Source of the DNA: Phocaeicola vulgatus ATCC 8482
GTDB lineage: Bacteria; Bacteroidota; Bacteroidia; Bacteroidales; Bacteroidaceae
Reading direction: 5' to 3'
DNA: 64,000 nucleotides
NCBI RefSeq assembly: GCF_000012825.1
Contig: NC_009614.1
Location: 2,914,001 to 2,978,000 of the forward strand
The position numbers were made by a program, and so were the translations under genes. The notes beneath the pieces are model-generated. The model saw nothing but the letters and a program-made list of their open reading frames with translations. It made no database searches and was not told the origin of the DNA. The stretch's first letter is position 1, and the number at the start of each line of letters is the position of its first letter. This document shows positions 35,800 through 45,737 of the stretch, piece by piece.

Positions 35800-37728
35800 T
35801 CAGGCTTTGTATTTACCATACAGCTTATCTATCAGATCAGCGCGTCCTATTTTGCGCAATTCATTGATGATAGCACGTCGTTCTTCGGGTTTATACCAGA
35901 AAAAGAACATCCGTTGAGCCAGTTTTTCTTTTGGTGTTTTAGCGGAAAATACCGGTTGCAACGTATATGGATGATAACCTGTGTACCAGGTTTCAGTGGC
36001 TACGGTCATCGGAGTAGGAGTAAAGTCCTGTACTTGTTCCAGATGGAAATCCAATTTCTTGGTGATCACTGCCAGTTCTGCCATATCTTCTTCTGTACAT
36101 CCGGGATGGCTGCTTATAAAATAAGGTATAATCTGCTGCCGCATATTCAACTCCTTATTTATTTTGTCGAAAGTCTTTTTGAAGTCATAAAATTGTGAAA
36201 ACGAAGGTTTCCTCATGATTTGCAGCACTTGGTCGCTGGTATGTTCCGGAGCCACTTTCAAGCGCCCACTGACATGATGGGCTATCAGTTCGCGGGTATA
36301 TTCAGCTGTACTTCGGTTTACTGCCGGATCTTTGCTTTGATATTGTAACAGGTCATAGCGTACACCGCTTCCGATAAAGCTTTTCTTGATACCGGGAAGT
36401 GCGTCTACCGAATGATAAATATCCAATAAGGGGCGATGGTCCGTGTTCAAATTGGGACATACTTTGGGATGGATACATGACGGCCGTTTGCATCGCCGGC
36501 AAATTTTCTCATCTTTACCACGCATGGCATACATGTTGGCGCTAGGTCCTCCCAAGTCACTCAGATAGCCTTTGAAATCAGGCATTTCAGTTATGGCTCG
36601 CACTTCTCTTAAGATACTCTCTTTACTTCGGCTTACAATAAATTTCCCTTGATGGGCGGAAATGGTACAAAAGGCGCATCCGCCAAAACAACCACGGTGC
36701 AGATTGACCGAGAATTTAATCATGTCGAATGCGGGAATGCGTTTTCCTTTATATTTAGGATGAGGCATACGCGTATAGGGCAAATCAAAAGAATGATCCA
36801 GTTCGCCTTGGCTCATTGGAGGATAAGGCGGATTGACTACTACTGTTTCATTGCCTGTATCTTGCAAGATGCGGGAGGCTTCGTACTTGTTGCTTTCCTC
36901 TTCAATGAAGCGGAAGTTCTCGGCTTGTTTCTTTTTATCTTTCAGGCATGCTTCATGAGAGTGTAGGATGATGTCTGGCTTTTCGTTCACACACTCAATT
37001 ACAGAGTGCTCGGACGGAACTGATCCTTTCTTACGGATAATATAAGCCGTTTGTGGTATATCGTGGGGAATATCCTTTTGTAAGGGTAGATGGGCTCCGT
37101 CCTGACTGTCTTTGCTTTCTTTCGTTCTCTTGCAAAGTTCCGTAATCGGCTTCTCTCCCATTCCATAGATCAATAAATCGGCTCCGGAATCTATCAGAAT
37201 TGATTTACGCAGGCAGTCCTGCCAGTAGTCATAATGGGTGACACGGCGCAAAGATGCCTCTATACCTCCCAGAATGACAGGTACGTCGGGATAGATTTTC
37301 TTTAAAATCTGTGTATAAACGATGCTGGGATATTCGGGACGCATGTCGTGGCGGCCGTCGGGAGTATAAGCATCCTCGCTGCGCAAACGCTTGTTGGCAG
37401 TGTATTTGTTTACCATGCTGTCCATACATCCGGCGGACACACCGAAAAAGAGGCGTGGACGTCCCAGCTTCTTAAAATCGCGCAGGTCATCACGCCAGTT
37501 GGGTTGAGGCACAATGGCCACTTTCAAACCTTGCGCCTCTAATAATCTTCCAATTACTGCCGGACCAAATGAAGGATGATCTACGTAGGCGTCACCGCTG
37601 AACAAGATTACGTCCAGTTCATTCCATCCGCGCATCTCTACTTCTTTCTTGGTTGTCGGCAACCAGTCTGTAAGTTTGTATTCTTTCAATGATAAATACT
37701 GTTTTTTTTGTTTTGCTACAGAGAACAC
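35800..37728 (-). CDS. YgiQ-family radical SAM protein
   Basis: 642 residues. The N-terminal cobalamin-binding-like region (about 38-200, DVILFSGDAYVDHPSFG, ILGGIEASLRR) precedes a radical-SAM core with the cluster motif C-x3-C-x2-C at Cys347, Cys351 and Cys354 (GCFGGCAFC), and a second cysteine group CRRCKRPSCIHPKVC near residue 425. The family is widespread in anaerobes, but its reaction is unproven. Start choice is uncertain: MFS at 37728 gives a long start, whereas a TTG 13 codons later would begin LKEYKLTDWLP, the usual family N-terminus. A small gene of unknown function lies 12 bp upstream. Confidence 0.9.
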   Translation of the reverse strand: MFSVAKQKKQYLSLKEYKLTDWLPTTKKEVEMRGWNELDVILFSGDAYVDHPSFGPAVIGRLLEAQGLKVAIVPQPNWRDDLRDFKKLGRPRLFFGVSAGCMDSMVNKYTANKRLRSEDAYTPDGRHDMRPEYPSIVYTQILKKIYPDVPVILGGIEASLRRVTHYDYWQDCLRKSILIDSGADLLIYGMGEKPITELCKRTKESKDSQDGAHLPLQKDIPHDIPQTAYIIRKKGSVPSEHSVIECVNEKPDIILHSHEACLKDKKKQAENFRFIEEESNKYEASRILQDTGNETVVVNPPYPPMSQGELDHSFDLPYTRMPHPKYKGKRIPAFDMIKFSVNLHRGCFGGCAFCTISAHQGKFIVSRSKESILREVRAITEMPDFKGYLSDLGGPSANMYAMRGKDEKICRRCKRPSCIHPKVCPNLNTDHRPLLDIYHSVDALPGIKKSFIGSGVRYDLLQYQSKDPAVNRSTAEYTRELIAHHVSGRLKVAPEHTSDQVLQIMRKPSFSQFYDFKKTFDKINKELNMRQQIIPYFISSHPGCTEEDMAELAVITKKLDFHLEQVQDFTPTPMTVATETWYTGYHPYTLQPVFSAKTPKEKLAQRMFFFWYKPEERRAIINELRKIGRADLIDKLYGKYKA

Positions 37729-37740
37729 AGAGATTGTTTA

Positions 37741-38058
37741 TTATATCTCTTCTTCATCTTTATTTTTCTCTTTCTCCCATTGGATATAAAGCAGAATGAG
37801 TTGATGAAGTCCGAAAGCTTTCATGTTATTATGATAAATTACATCGATACAAAGGTCGAGCAGCTCTTTATTGTTTCCTTCCTCGCTGGTTATCAGTGAA
37901 CGGATATTCAACTTCAGTTTCTCCAGCACCGACTCGTCCACGATACCGTTGCTGTCTATCAGATGCTGGAATAAAGCATATTTCTCAATAGTTTGCAGGT
38001 TCTCTTCTGAGATTTCCATGCTGCGTGTGCCGGAGGCATTAGTCTGTATAGTGTACAT
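37741..38058 (-). CDS. Small conserved hypothetical protein
   Basis: 105 residues, acidic and helical, with no signal peptide. It ends in a charged EKEKNKDEEEI tail and contains a hydrophobic helix LHQLILLYIQWE. I do not recognise the family. It is 12 bp upstream of the YgiQ-family gene on the same strand, so the two are probably co-transcribed. Its start is supported by lack of overlap and by the downstream context only. Confidence 0.65.
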   Translation of the reverse strand: MYTIQTNASGTRSMEISEENLQTIEKYALFQHLIDSNGIVDESVLEKLKLNIRSLITSEEGNNKELLDLCIDVIYHNNMKAFGLHQLILLYIQWEKEKNKDEEEI

Positions 38059-38148
38059 AGTCGTTTTATTTTAATGGTTTATACGGACAAAGTTAGGCGT
38101 TTTTATGAAATAACCTCTTATTTGCCCTTTTATTTTCGTTTAAAAATA

Positions 38149-41019
38149 TCACTTGCTGCCAAAGAAGCCCAGGATGGCACTCATTACCCGTGCTCTTTCC
38201 TTCACTCCCTGAATGCTTTCAAAGGGGAAACCCAGGACAAAAGTCCGATATTTGCCTTTATAGGCGATACCGGCACTGTAACTGCCCGGATTATATACAA
38301 AAGCGGAGTAAGCAGGGGCTATCGGGGTCAGACAGTCGGGAGCGGGTACGGCGTATGTTTGCTCGTTGATAGTGCGGGGAATACTGAAACGGGTGTTGGC
38401 TCCATATATTTCTCCCGAAGTGGAATTTATCATGCTGCCTCCGAAACTATATTTTAATATGTTTTCGGTGAAGTTCAGTGCTGTGGGACTGTTCATGTTG
38501 CTTCCTATATACGAGCCGCTGAGCATCAGGTTGCCGCCTCCTTGACAATAGGTTGTGAGCAACTGTTGCAATGTGTGGGAGAAAGGACGCCTGTCGGCTC
38601 CGAATATCAGGTCTGTAATGGGGTAATCTGCCAGCCGGACAAAACCATTTTCAACGGCTTCATCACTACACGATACAAAAGAGTATCCTCCGGCTGCCTG
38701 GATGGCTTTTCCATGAATGAACGGATAATCGAAAGTATTTCCGGCTATCAACATTCCTTCCAGTTCGCTGCCGCTATATCCCAGCCCGTCTTTAGTCTCC
38801 CGTCCTATGCGGCTGCGGTCGAAGCTTTGTTGCGTTCCGCAGAAGGCGGGTGTATTTATATAAGGTATTCCCGGATCCGTATTCAAGTCAAAGCCTTGCA
38901 AGAAAGGAGATCCTACGGTAGCAGGTCTGCTTAAACGGTCGAATCCGTTGACTATCAAGATTGTTCCTTTACTTTTCTTTGCCTGATAGGCTGACAGGAT
39001 TTCGGAAGGAAAACTTTCTCCGCCCTTGTTGACTGCGGTTATTTTGAAACTATATACCAGTCCCGGTTCGGCTTCGAAGGTATATTCAGTACCGCGTACT
39101 AACGTTCCATTGTCAAATCCACCATGTCCCAGACGGGTATAGACTATGTATTGTTGAGCTTTGGCAGTCGGTTCCAACGGGTCGTCTACCGCTTGCCAAG
39201 TTAGTTGGAAGGTGTTTTTCCTACTTCCGGAGTGAATGGCAAAGTTATTTACCGGTAAAGGTTGGACTACGTAATCCGTCCCATGCATGGTACTCAGGTA
39301 TTTTAGTATGGATTTGTAAACAGAACGTCCTACGGTAAACTTGAAACGCGGATCGTGCCCCAATTTCAAATCGGCGAAGTTCTGGTGGGAGAGGAGTTCC
39401 AGAATCATCGAGGGAACGGCAGGCAGACGGGTTTCGCTGTAATTGCGGTTCCACAGGCTGCGGCGTTGCCACCGGATACCGAATTGGGCGGAGATATCCT
39501 GTTGCAGACCGGTCAGTACCATGTCCGCCAAGTCGCGGGAAGCATAACGGGAGATACCGGCGTTCAGTTCACCATTATTATAATCGGTGGTATAGATACC
39601 CAGCGTGCCTATTAAATAATCTTCTTTGGAAAAACCTGCATCGCTGTGCACTCCCAAGGTCATTTCAAAAGGAACGCCCAATCCCTTCTCCTTTGGATTG
39701 TACACAGAATTTCCGCTGAGATAGTTTATTATCCAGCTGCGGGCGTTTATATCATCGGTATAGTCATTCTTACCTTCGCTGGGACTGTAAACCGAATAAG
39801 GAAAACCCGACCATTGTGCGGCATAGCGTGCCCCTTCCAGATAACGGGGCAGGCCGCTGGTTTTTCCACCGCGCGATATGTTTCCCATTCCTCCGCCAAA
39901 ACGGACGGCATCGGCGCATACCACTCCTTTTTGTCTGCTCTCATTACTTAGTACCACCATACCGTAATCGTTGGTTCCTTTGTCGAATTCAAAAGTGCCC
40001 AGATAAACCCAGGTTCCTCCCCCTATTTGTTGGTTGACCAGAAATTCGGTGACACCCCCTTTATGGAAAACCAGATATTTAGCGTCACTCACACTTCCGG
40101 GTAAAGTCTGATAAGTCACATAGACGGCATATTTTCCTGTTTCGGGAATATGGGGAATCCATTGTGCAAAGGCTTTTTCCGGTTTTTTCTCGGTGGAGGC
40201 AAAGCGGGCTGTACCTTCTTCAAAAGGATTTTGTCCGTCCCGGTAAACCAATCGTTTTTGAGCGAATGCCGGGGTGGGGGCGGTTTTCCATTTACCTTTC
40301 CGGCTTTTTATCTCCTGATAGATGCAACCTTGGGGATGGGTATCATTATCCACAATCACCTCATTGCGTTGCCAGTCACGTTCACGAGGGGTATAAACTA
40401 TGGCTCCCGCATTTTCCAGCATGGGTATAATATAAGGTATGACGAATGATTGGGTGAACAAGTCTTCTGTGGTACAGAACAGGCGGGGACGTTGCCATTC
40501 CCAACATCCCTTGTCCTTTTTATAATATTTTCCGTGGCTTTGCCAAAGGGCGATGTGTCTGCCTTCCAGTCCTTTGCTGGCAGTAAAGGGGCGGGAAATA
40601 TTTTTTACCCATGGATCACCTTTATAATCTGTCCGTTGCCATAAGCGGCTTTTGTCCTGTTTCTTCCTCAGATAGTTGGGAATCAGGTCTTCGATTGATT
40701 TGCCATCGGCATAGATGGTTATATCGTAATAATTTACAGGACCGGGTAGGCTTTGTCTAAGTAACCGGTAGATAGCTTCTGTCTTTTCGGGGGTAAACGG
40801 TTGGTAGCCGAAGCTGGGGCTGGCATATACATTCAGTCTTTTTTTGTCATGATTTACTTCATAACGGTCTAATTTACATTTACCTATGTTGGCATAAGAT
40901 GTTTCGTACCGGGTGAAAAAATCTTTTAGACGTTGTTCCACATTACCATCTAACCCTTGTGCCAAAGTGTGTGATATTCCTGCCATTACCAGCAGGAAGG
41001 ACAAAAATATCTTTTTCAT
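38149..41019 (-). CDS. Secreted golvesin-domain / N-acetylmuramoyl-L-alanine amidase-like protein with FN3
   Basis: 956 residues from the ATG at 41019, which begins a clean signal peptide (MKKIFLSFLLVMAGISHTLAQ); the frame is open 19 codons further upstream, but that extension lacks secretory features. Regions by eye: an N-terminal domain (about 25-200); a golvesin/xanthan-lyase-type beta sandwich around residues 255-365 (WIPHIPETGKYAVYVTYQ to VVCADAVRFGGG); a zinc amidase-like region with LGVHSDAGFS and a conserved Glu in SMILELLSHQNF (about 370-580); a fibronectin-III-like segment (about 600-680); and a C-terminal alpha/beta domain. Database names such as xanthan lyase are misleading for this architecture. 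It probably acts on peptidoglycan or glycans outside the inner membrane. It is divergent from GH110. Confidence 0.8.
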   Translation of the reverse strand: MKKIFLSFLLVMAGISHTLAQGLDGNVEQRLKDFFTRYETSYANIGKCKLDRYEVNHDKKRLNVYASPSFGYQPFTPEKTEAIYRLLRQSLPGPVNYYDITIYADGKSIEDLIPNYLRKKQDKSRLWQRTDYKGDPWVKNISRPFTASKGLEGRHIALWQSHGKYYKKDKGCWEWQRPRLFCTTEDLFTQSFVIPYIIPMLENAGAIVYTPRERDWQRNEVIVDNDTHPQGCIYQEIKSRKGKWKTAPTPAFAQKRLVYRDGQNPFEEGTARFASTEKKPEKAFAQWIPHIPETGKYAVYVTYQTLPGSVSDAKYLVFHKGGVTEFLVNQQIGGGTWVYLGTFEFDKGTNDYGMVVLSNESRQKGVVCADAVRFGGGMGNISRGGKTSGLPRYLEGARYAAQWSGFPYSVYSPSEGKNDYTDDINARSWIINYLSGNSVYNPKEKGLGVPFEMTLGVHSDAGFSKEDYLIGTLGIYTTDYNNGELNAGISRYASRDLADMVLTGLQQDISAQFGIRWQRRSLWNRNYSETRLPAVPSMILELLSHQNFADLKLGHDPRFKFTVGRSVYKSILKYLSTMHGTDYVVQPLPVNNFAIHSGSRKNTFQLTWQAVDDPLEPTAKAQQYIVYTRLGHGGFDNGTLVRGTEYTFEAEPGLVYSFKITAVNKGGESFPSEILSAYQAKKSKGTILIVNGFDRLSRPATVGSPFLQGFDLNTDPGIPYINTPAFCGTQQSFDRSRIGRETKDGLGYSGSELEGMLIAGNTFDYPFIHGKAIQAAGGYSFVSCSDEAVENGFVRLADYPITDLIFGADRRPFSHTLQQLLTTYCQGGGNLMLSGSYIGSNMNSPTALNFTENILKYSFGGSMINSTSGEIYGANTRFSIPRTINEQTYAVPAPDCLTPIAPAYSAFVYNPGSYSAGIAYKGKYRTFVLGFPFESIQGVKERARVMSAILGFFGSK

Positions 41020-41101
41020 GTTGTTTTCTTCTTTATTTATGGTTGCGAAGTTAGGAATTTTTGTTAGTTTTGTCATTCTAACTAATCTATAATGAACCTA
41101 A

Positions 41102-42919
41102 ATGAAACGAATTATCTTTAATTTCTGCTTCGTATGGCTGGCTGTTTCCGCTTTTGCCGGAAGTAAGGTAGTCGAAATGCGAAATTATGGTCTGGTACCG
41201 GACACACACGAGAATCTTTCACCCAAATTGCAGAAGGCGTTACAAGACATCAAGTCTCAAGTTGCTTTGGGTGATAAGGTCACCCTGCTTTTTGAATCCG
41301 GACGTTACGATTTCCATCCTGAAGGGGCGGCTGTCCGTGAGTATTATATTTCCAATCATGATCAGGACAATCCGAAAACGGTAGGTTTCCCTTTGGAGGA
41401 TTGGAAGGGGCTGACGGTGGACGGACAGGGTGCCGATTTTATCTTTCATGGACGTATGCTTCCACTTTCTCTGCTTCGTTCAGAGAATTGTACTTTGCGT
41501 AATTTCAGCATAGATTTTGAGACTCCTCATATTGCTCAGGTCAAGATATTGGAAAGCGGAGAGGAGGGAATTACTTTTGAACCTGCCGCATGGGTGAAAT
41601 GCCGTATCAATGAGAAAGGTTTTTTCGAAGCATACGGTGAAGGCTGGTCCAGTGCTCCCCAGGGAGGAATTGCTTTTGAAGAAAAGACAAAGCGTCTGGT
41701 ATACCGCACCAGTGACTTATGGTGTCCTATGGAAGGGGTGAAAGAAGTTTCTCCACGTGTCTACCATGCTCCTCAATGGAAAGACGCCCGGTTGAAACCG
41801 GGGACAGTGGTGGCTCTTCGTACTTATTATCGTCCTGCTCCGGGTATATTCTTGTCCAATGATAAAGACACCCGTTTGCAGAATGTGAAAGTGCATTATG
41901 CCGAAGGTATGGGACTGCTGGCCCAGTTATGTGAAAATATCACGTTGGATGAATTCAGCGTTTGCCTTCGTGGCGATAAGGATCCGCGTTACTTTACCAC
42001 GCAGGCGGATGCTACCCATTTCTCCAGTTGCCGGGGGAAGATTGATTCTCGCAACGGGTTGTATGAAGGAATGATGGATGATGCGATTAATGTACATGGT
42101 ACTTATTTGAAAATCAAGCAACGCCTTGATGACCATACGGTGATTGCCCGATACATGCATCCGCAAGCATACGGATTCGAATGGGGCGTGAATGGCGATG
42201 AAGTACAATTTGTACGTTCCGCCACCATGGAACTGACCGGTGGAAAGAACCGGGTGAAGGAAATCCTGCCCAATGACAAAGATACGGTGAAAGGTGCAAA
42301 AGAATATCGTATCACTTTTGCCGAGCCTTTGGATGCGGAGATTACGGATAAAGAAGGTTTCGGCATTGAAAACCTGTCCTGGTGTCCGGAAGTTTATTTT
42401 GCGGATAATGTCATTCGTAATAATCGAGCACGCGGTACGCTGTTCAGCACTCCCCTGAAAACGGTGGTAGAGCGTAACCTGTTTGATCATACATCAGGAA
42501 CAGCCATATTGCTGTGCGGTGATTGTAACGGCTGGTTTGAAACGGGAGCTTGCCGGAATGTGCTGATTCGTAACAATCGTTTTATCAACGCATTGACTAA
42601 TATGTTCCAGTTTACGGAAGCTGTTATCTCTATTTATCCGGAGATTCCCGATTTGGAGCATCAGAAAAAATATTTCCATGGTGGAAAAGGAGAAAAAGGA
42701 GTAGTGATTGAAGATAACTATTTTGAAACCTTTGACCGCCCTGTACTTTTTGCAAAATCCATTGACGGATTGATCTTTAAAAACAATGTGATCCGCCAGA
42801 ATACGGATTATCCGGCTTTTCATCATAACAAATCCCGTTTCCGCTTGCTTCACACCCGGAATGTGAAGATAGAGAAGAATAATTTTGAGGATGGGGATGA
42901 GAGTATAGCAAGAGAATAG
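41102..42919 (+). CDS. GH110 alpha-1,3-galactosidase
   Basis: 605 residues with a signal peptide (cleavage near AFAG, residue 20). The remainder is a right-handed parallel beta-helix with GH110 signatures: VDGQGADFIFHGRM, CRGKIDSRNGLYEGMMDDAINVHG, WGVNGDEVQFVRS, NVIRNNRARGTLFSTP and LLCGDCNGWFETGACRNVLIRNNRF. GH110 enzymes remove terminal alpha-1,3-linked galactose, as in blood-group B or linear alpha-Gal structures on host glycans. Length equals that of known Bacteroides enzymes. Branched versus linear specificity cannot be read by eye. It is not in a SusCD locus; it lies 82 bp from the divergent golvesin/amidase-like gene. Confidence 0.92.
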   Translation: MKRIIFNFCFVWLAVSAFAGSKVVEMRNYGLVPDTHENLSPKLQKALQDIKSQVALGDKVTLLFESGRYDFHPEGAAVREYYISNHDQDNPKTVGFPLEDWKGLTVDGQGADFIFHGRMLPLSLLRSENCTLRNFSIDFETPHIAQVKILESGEEGITFEPAAWVKCRINEKGFFEAYGEGWSSAPQGGIAFEEKTKRLVYRTSDLWCPMEGVKEVSPRVYHAPQWKDARLKPGTVVALRTYYRPAPGIFLSNDKDTRLQNVKVHYAEGMGLLAQLCENITLDEFSVCLRGDKDPRYFTTQADATHFSSCRGKIDSRNGLYEGMMDDAINVHGTYLKIKQRLDDHTVIARYMHPQAYGFEWGVNGDEVQFVRSATMELTGGKNRVKEILPNDKDTVKGAKEYRITFAEPLDAEITDKEGFGIENLSWCPEVYFADNVIRNNRARGTLFSTPLKTVVERNLFDHTSGTAILLCGDCNGWFETGACRNVLIRNNRFINALTNMFQFTEAVISIYPEIPDLEHQKKYFHGGKGEKGVVIEDNYFETFDRPVLFAKSIDGLIFKNNVIRQNTDYPAFHHNKSRFRLLHTRNVKIEKNNFEDGDESIARE

Positions 42920-42927
42920 ATACAAAT

Positions 42928-42975
42928 AACACTGATTATGCGGGTGAAAATACAATCCGCATAATCAGTGTTTTC
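42928..42975 (+). terminator. Strong terminator after the GH110 gene
   Basis: AACACTGATTATGCGG (42928-42943) pairs perfectly over 16 bp with CCGCATAATCAGTGTT (42957-42972), followed by TTTTC. It also lies 27 bp beyond the convergent acyltransferase gene end. Confidence 0.88.
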
Positions 42976-43001
42976 ATATCTGAAGAACTACAACGGAAGG
43001 G

Positions 43002-43559
43002 TTATTCTATTTTTCCAATGCTGAAGTTTTCAGGATATTTGCCTTTGAAATTCTTATAATACAATTTGATTTCACGCATATCCTTGTCCAAATCACCGCT
43101 GGGATGTATTACCTTTTCGGCTGTGATGCATTTCTTCTCGTAGTCGATAGCTACCAGAATAATAGGCAGACCAGCCCCTTGCGCAATATAGTAAAACCCT
43201 TTCTTCCAATTGGGATTGGCTTTGCGTGTTCCTTCCGGAGTGATAGCCAGATGGAATTTTTGACTCGATTTGGCAATCTTAATCATCTGGTCCACCAATG
43301 AAGTCTTGCGGCTACGGTCTACGGGAATCCCTCCCATCCAGCGGAAAATAGGGCCTAGAGGCCAGAAGAACCAGTCTTTTTTCATCATAAAACCGGTTTC
43401 GCGACCTATAGCTCCCATAAACAGTTTGCCTATGAACAAATCCCAATTGGTGGTATGCGGTGCGGCACAGATAATATATTTGTCATAATCGGGAACGGAT
43501 ACTTTAGTCTTCCATCCCAATAGTTTGTAGTAGATAAAACCACAAATAGCTTTTTTCAT
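43002..43559 (-). CDS. Short lysophospholipid/glycerolipid acyltransferase
   Basis: 185 residues. The PlsC-superfamily HX4D box is visible in APHTTNWDLFIGKL, and the acceptor box is ITPEGTRKANPNWKKG. It lacks a clear N-terminal anchor apart from a short hydrophobic start. This short type is common in Bacteroidetes and is annotated as 1-acyl-glycerol-3-phosphate acyltransferase; the acceptor could also be an ornithine- or glycine-lipid precursor. A small gene lies 10 bp upstream, so the two are probably co-transcribed. Confidence 0.87.
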   Translation of the reverse strand: MKKAICGFIYYKLLGWKTKVSVPDYDKYIICAAPHTTNWDLFIGKLFMGAIGRETGFMMKKDWFFWPLGPIFRWMGGIPVDRSRKTSLVDQMIKIAKSSQKFHLAITPEGTRKANPNWKKGFYYIAQGAGLPIILVAIDYEKKCITAEKVIHPSGDLDKDMREIKLYYKNFKGKYPENFSIGKIE

Positions 43560-43569
43560 TCCTTAAATC

Positions 43570-43818
43570 TTATGCTTTTGTAGCTTTAGCCAGTTCGTCT
43601 GCAACCACTTTTATTTCTTTGTTCAAATCCTCATTCAGTTTCTTGTAGAAACCTTTTACGTTACCCGGTTCAGTGTGACTGATGCGTATAATCAGTTTGA
43701 TCACATTGTGTACAGAGTTGCAAACTACTTCACGGTTAACACCTTCCATCAAACTGACTAAAAACAAATCACTTGCTATATTGGTTATTTTTTTCTTTAA
43801 ATTTCTTCTACTTGCCAT
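43570..43818 (-). CDS. Small conserved hypothetical protein
   Basis: 82 residues, basic at the N-terminus (MASRRNLKKKI) and helical throughout, with the segment LVSLMEGVNREVVCNSVHNVIKLI. I do not recognise a named domain. It is 10 bp upstream of the short acyltransferase gene on the same strand. Similar short proteins beginning MASRRNLKKKI seem to be conserved in Bacteroidetes, but no function is known to me. Confidence 0.75.
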   Translation of the reverse strand: MASRRNLKKKITNIASDLFLVSLMEGVNREVVCNSVHNVIKLIIRISHTEPGNVKGFYKKLNEDLNKEIKVVADELAKATKA

Positions 43819-43968
43819 AAATGTAATGTTTTAAGTTAATACATAATTCTAAATTCGCGGTAAAGGTAATATTTTTATTTGTATACGTTTTCATATTTGC
43901 GAAAAAAGAACGAAATTTGCACGTGAATTATAAATGAAATTATACACCTTTAAATAGAATAATAGAAT

Positions 43969-45612
43969 ATGACTAAAAGTGCATTACAAATTGCCAGAGC
44001 TGCTTATCAGCCCAAACTTCCTAAAGCGTTGAAAGGCGCTGTAAAAGTAAAGGAAGGTGAACCTACACAGTCAGTTGCTGACCAGGAAGCTATCAAAGCC
44101 TTGTTCCCTAACACTTACGGCATGCCGTTGATTCAGTTCGTTGAAGGCGAAGCTGTCAATATGCCTGCCATCAACGTAGGTGTCATCTTGTCTGGTGGAC
44201 AGGCTCCCGGCGGACACAATGTTATTTCCGGTTTGTTCGACGGTATCAAAGCATTGAACAAGGACAGCAAACTGTATGGTTTCATTCTGGGCCCCGGTGG
44301 TTTGGTAGACCATAATTATATGGAACTGACTTCCGATATTATCGACGAATACCGCAATACCGGTGGTTTCGATATCATCGGTTCGGGACGTACCAAACTG
44401 GAAAAGGTAGAACAGTTTGATAAAGGTCTGGAAATCATCAAGGAATTGGGCATCAAGGCATTGGTAATTATCGGTGGTGATGACTCAAACACAAACGCTT
44501 GTGTATTGGCAGAATACTATGCTGCGAAGAACTGCGGTGTTCAGGTTATCGGTTGTCCGAAGACTATCGACGGTGACTTGAAGAACGAGATGATTGAAAC
44601 TTCTTTCGGTTTTGATACGGCTTGTAAGACTTACTCTGAAGTAATCGGTAACATTCAGCGTGACTGTAACTCTGCCCGCAAATACTGGCACTTTATCAAG
44701 CTGATGGGACGTTCGGCTTCTCATATCGCTTTGGAATGTGCTTTGCAGGTTCAACCTAACGTATGTATCGTTTCAGAAGAAGTGGAAGAGAAGAACATGT
44801 CATTGGATGATGTGGTTACTTACATTGCTCAGGTGGTGGCTAACCGTGCCGCACAAGGCAATAACTTCGGTACAGTGTTGATACCTGAAGGTTTGATCGA
44901 ATTCATCCCCGCAATGAAGAGATTGATCGCTGAATTGAACGACTTCCTGGCTGCTAACGCATCAGAGTTCGCATTGATCAAGAAATCTCACCAACGTGAA
45001 TATATCATCTCCAAGCTTTCTAAGGAAAACTCGGAAATCTATGCTTCTCTGCCCGAAGGCGTTGCACGTCAGCTTACTTTGGATCGTGACCCGCACGGAA
45101 ACGTACAGGTATCACTGATTGAAACAGAAAAGCTGTTGTCTGATATGGTAGCCGTTAAATTGGCTCAGTGGAAAGAAGAAGGCAAGTATGTAGGTAAATT
45201 TGCCGCTCAGCATCACTTCTTCGGTTACGAAGGACGTTGCGCTGCTCCGTCAAACTTCGATGCTGACTATTGCTACTCGTTGGGTTACACCGCTTCTATG
45301 TTGATTGCCAACGGCAAGACCGGTTATATGTCTTCTGTACGTAACACTACTGCTCCTGCCGAAGAATGGATTGCAGGTGGTGTGCCTATCACAATGATGA
45401 TGAACATGGAACGTCGTCACGGTGAAATGAAACCGGTTATCCAGAAAGCGTTGGTAAAATTGGACGGTGCTCCTTTCAAGGCGTTCGCCGCACAGCGTGA
45501 ACGTTGGGCTATTGAAACAGACTATGTATATCCGGGTCCTATCCAGTACTTCGGTCCTACAGAAGTTTGTGACCAGGCAACCAAGACATTGCAGTTGGAA
45601 CAAGGAAAATAA
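43969..45612 (+). CDS. pfp: Pyrophosphate--fructose-6-phosphate 1-phosphotransferase
   Basis: 547 residues, the long PPi-dependent type. It reversibly phosphorylates fructose-6-phosphate with pyrophosphate. Motifs are [23 protein letters not shown], where Asp in place of the ATP-type Gly marks PPi use, [10 protein letters not shown] for catalysis and [11 protein letters not shown]. It is monocistronic, with highly biased codons and a strong terminator, fitting a heavily expressed glycolytic gene. With hppA in this window it indicates a PPi-based energy economy. Confidence 0.96.
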   Translation: MTKSALQIARAAYQPKLPKALKGAVKVKEGEPTQSVADQEAIKALFPNTYGMPLIQFVEGEAVNMPAINVGVILSGGQAPGGHNVISGLFDGIKALNKDSKLYGFILGPGGLVDHNYMELTSDIIDEYRNTGGFDIIGSGRTKLEKVEQFDKGLEIIKELGIKALVIIGGDDSNTNACVLAEYYAAKNCGVQVIGCPKTIDGDLKNEMIETSFGFDTACKTYSEVIGNIQRDCNSARKYWHFIKLMGRSASHIALECALQVQPNVCIVSEEVEEKNMSLDDVVTYIAQVVANRAAQGNNFGTVLIPEGLIEFIPAMKRLIAELNDFLAANASEFALIKKSHQREYIISKLSKENSEIYASLPEGVARQLTLDRDPHGNVQVSLIETEKLLSDMVAVKLAQWKEEGKYVGKFAAQHHFFGYEGRCAAPSNFDADYCYSLGYTASMLIANGKTGYMSSVRNTTAPAEEWIAGGVPITMMMNMERRHGEMKPVIQKALVKLDGAPFKAFAAQRERWAIETDYVYPGPIQYFGPTEVCDQATKTLQLEQGK

Positions 45613-45641
45613 TTTTTTCTTATTTCTATAAAGCATAAAGG

Positions 45642-45688
45642 AAACCCATCGGGGCTGATTGTAAAACCATTCTCCCGATGGGTTTTAT
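45642..45688 (+). terminator. Terminator of pfp
   Basis: AAACCCATCGGG (45642-45653) pairs perfectly with CCCGATGGGTTT (45674-45685), followed by TTATT. Confidence 0.88.
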
Positions 45689-45737
45689 TGCATAGTATGT
45701 GGGAATAGGTAAGGTAAAAACAGCTAAATAGGATAAA

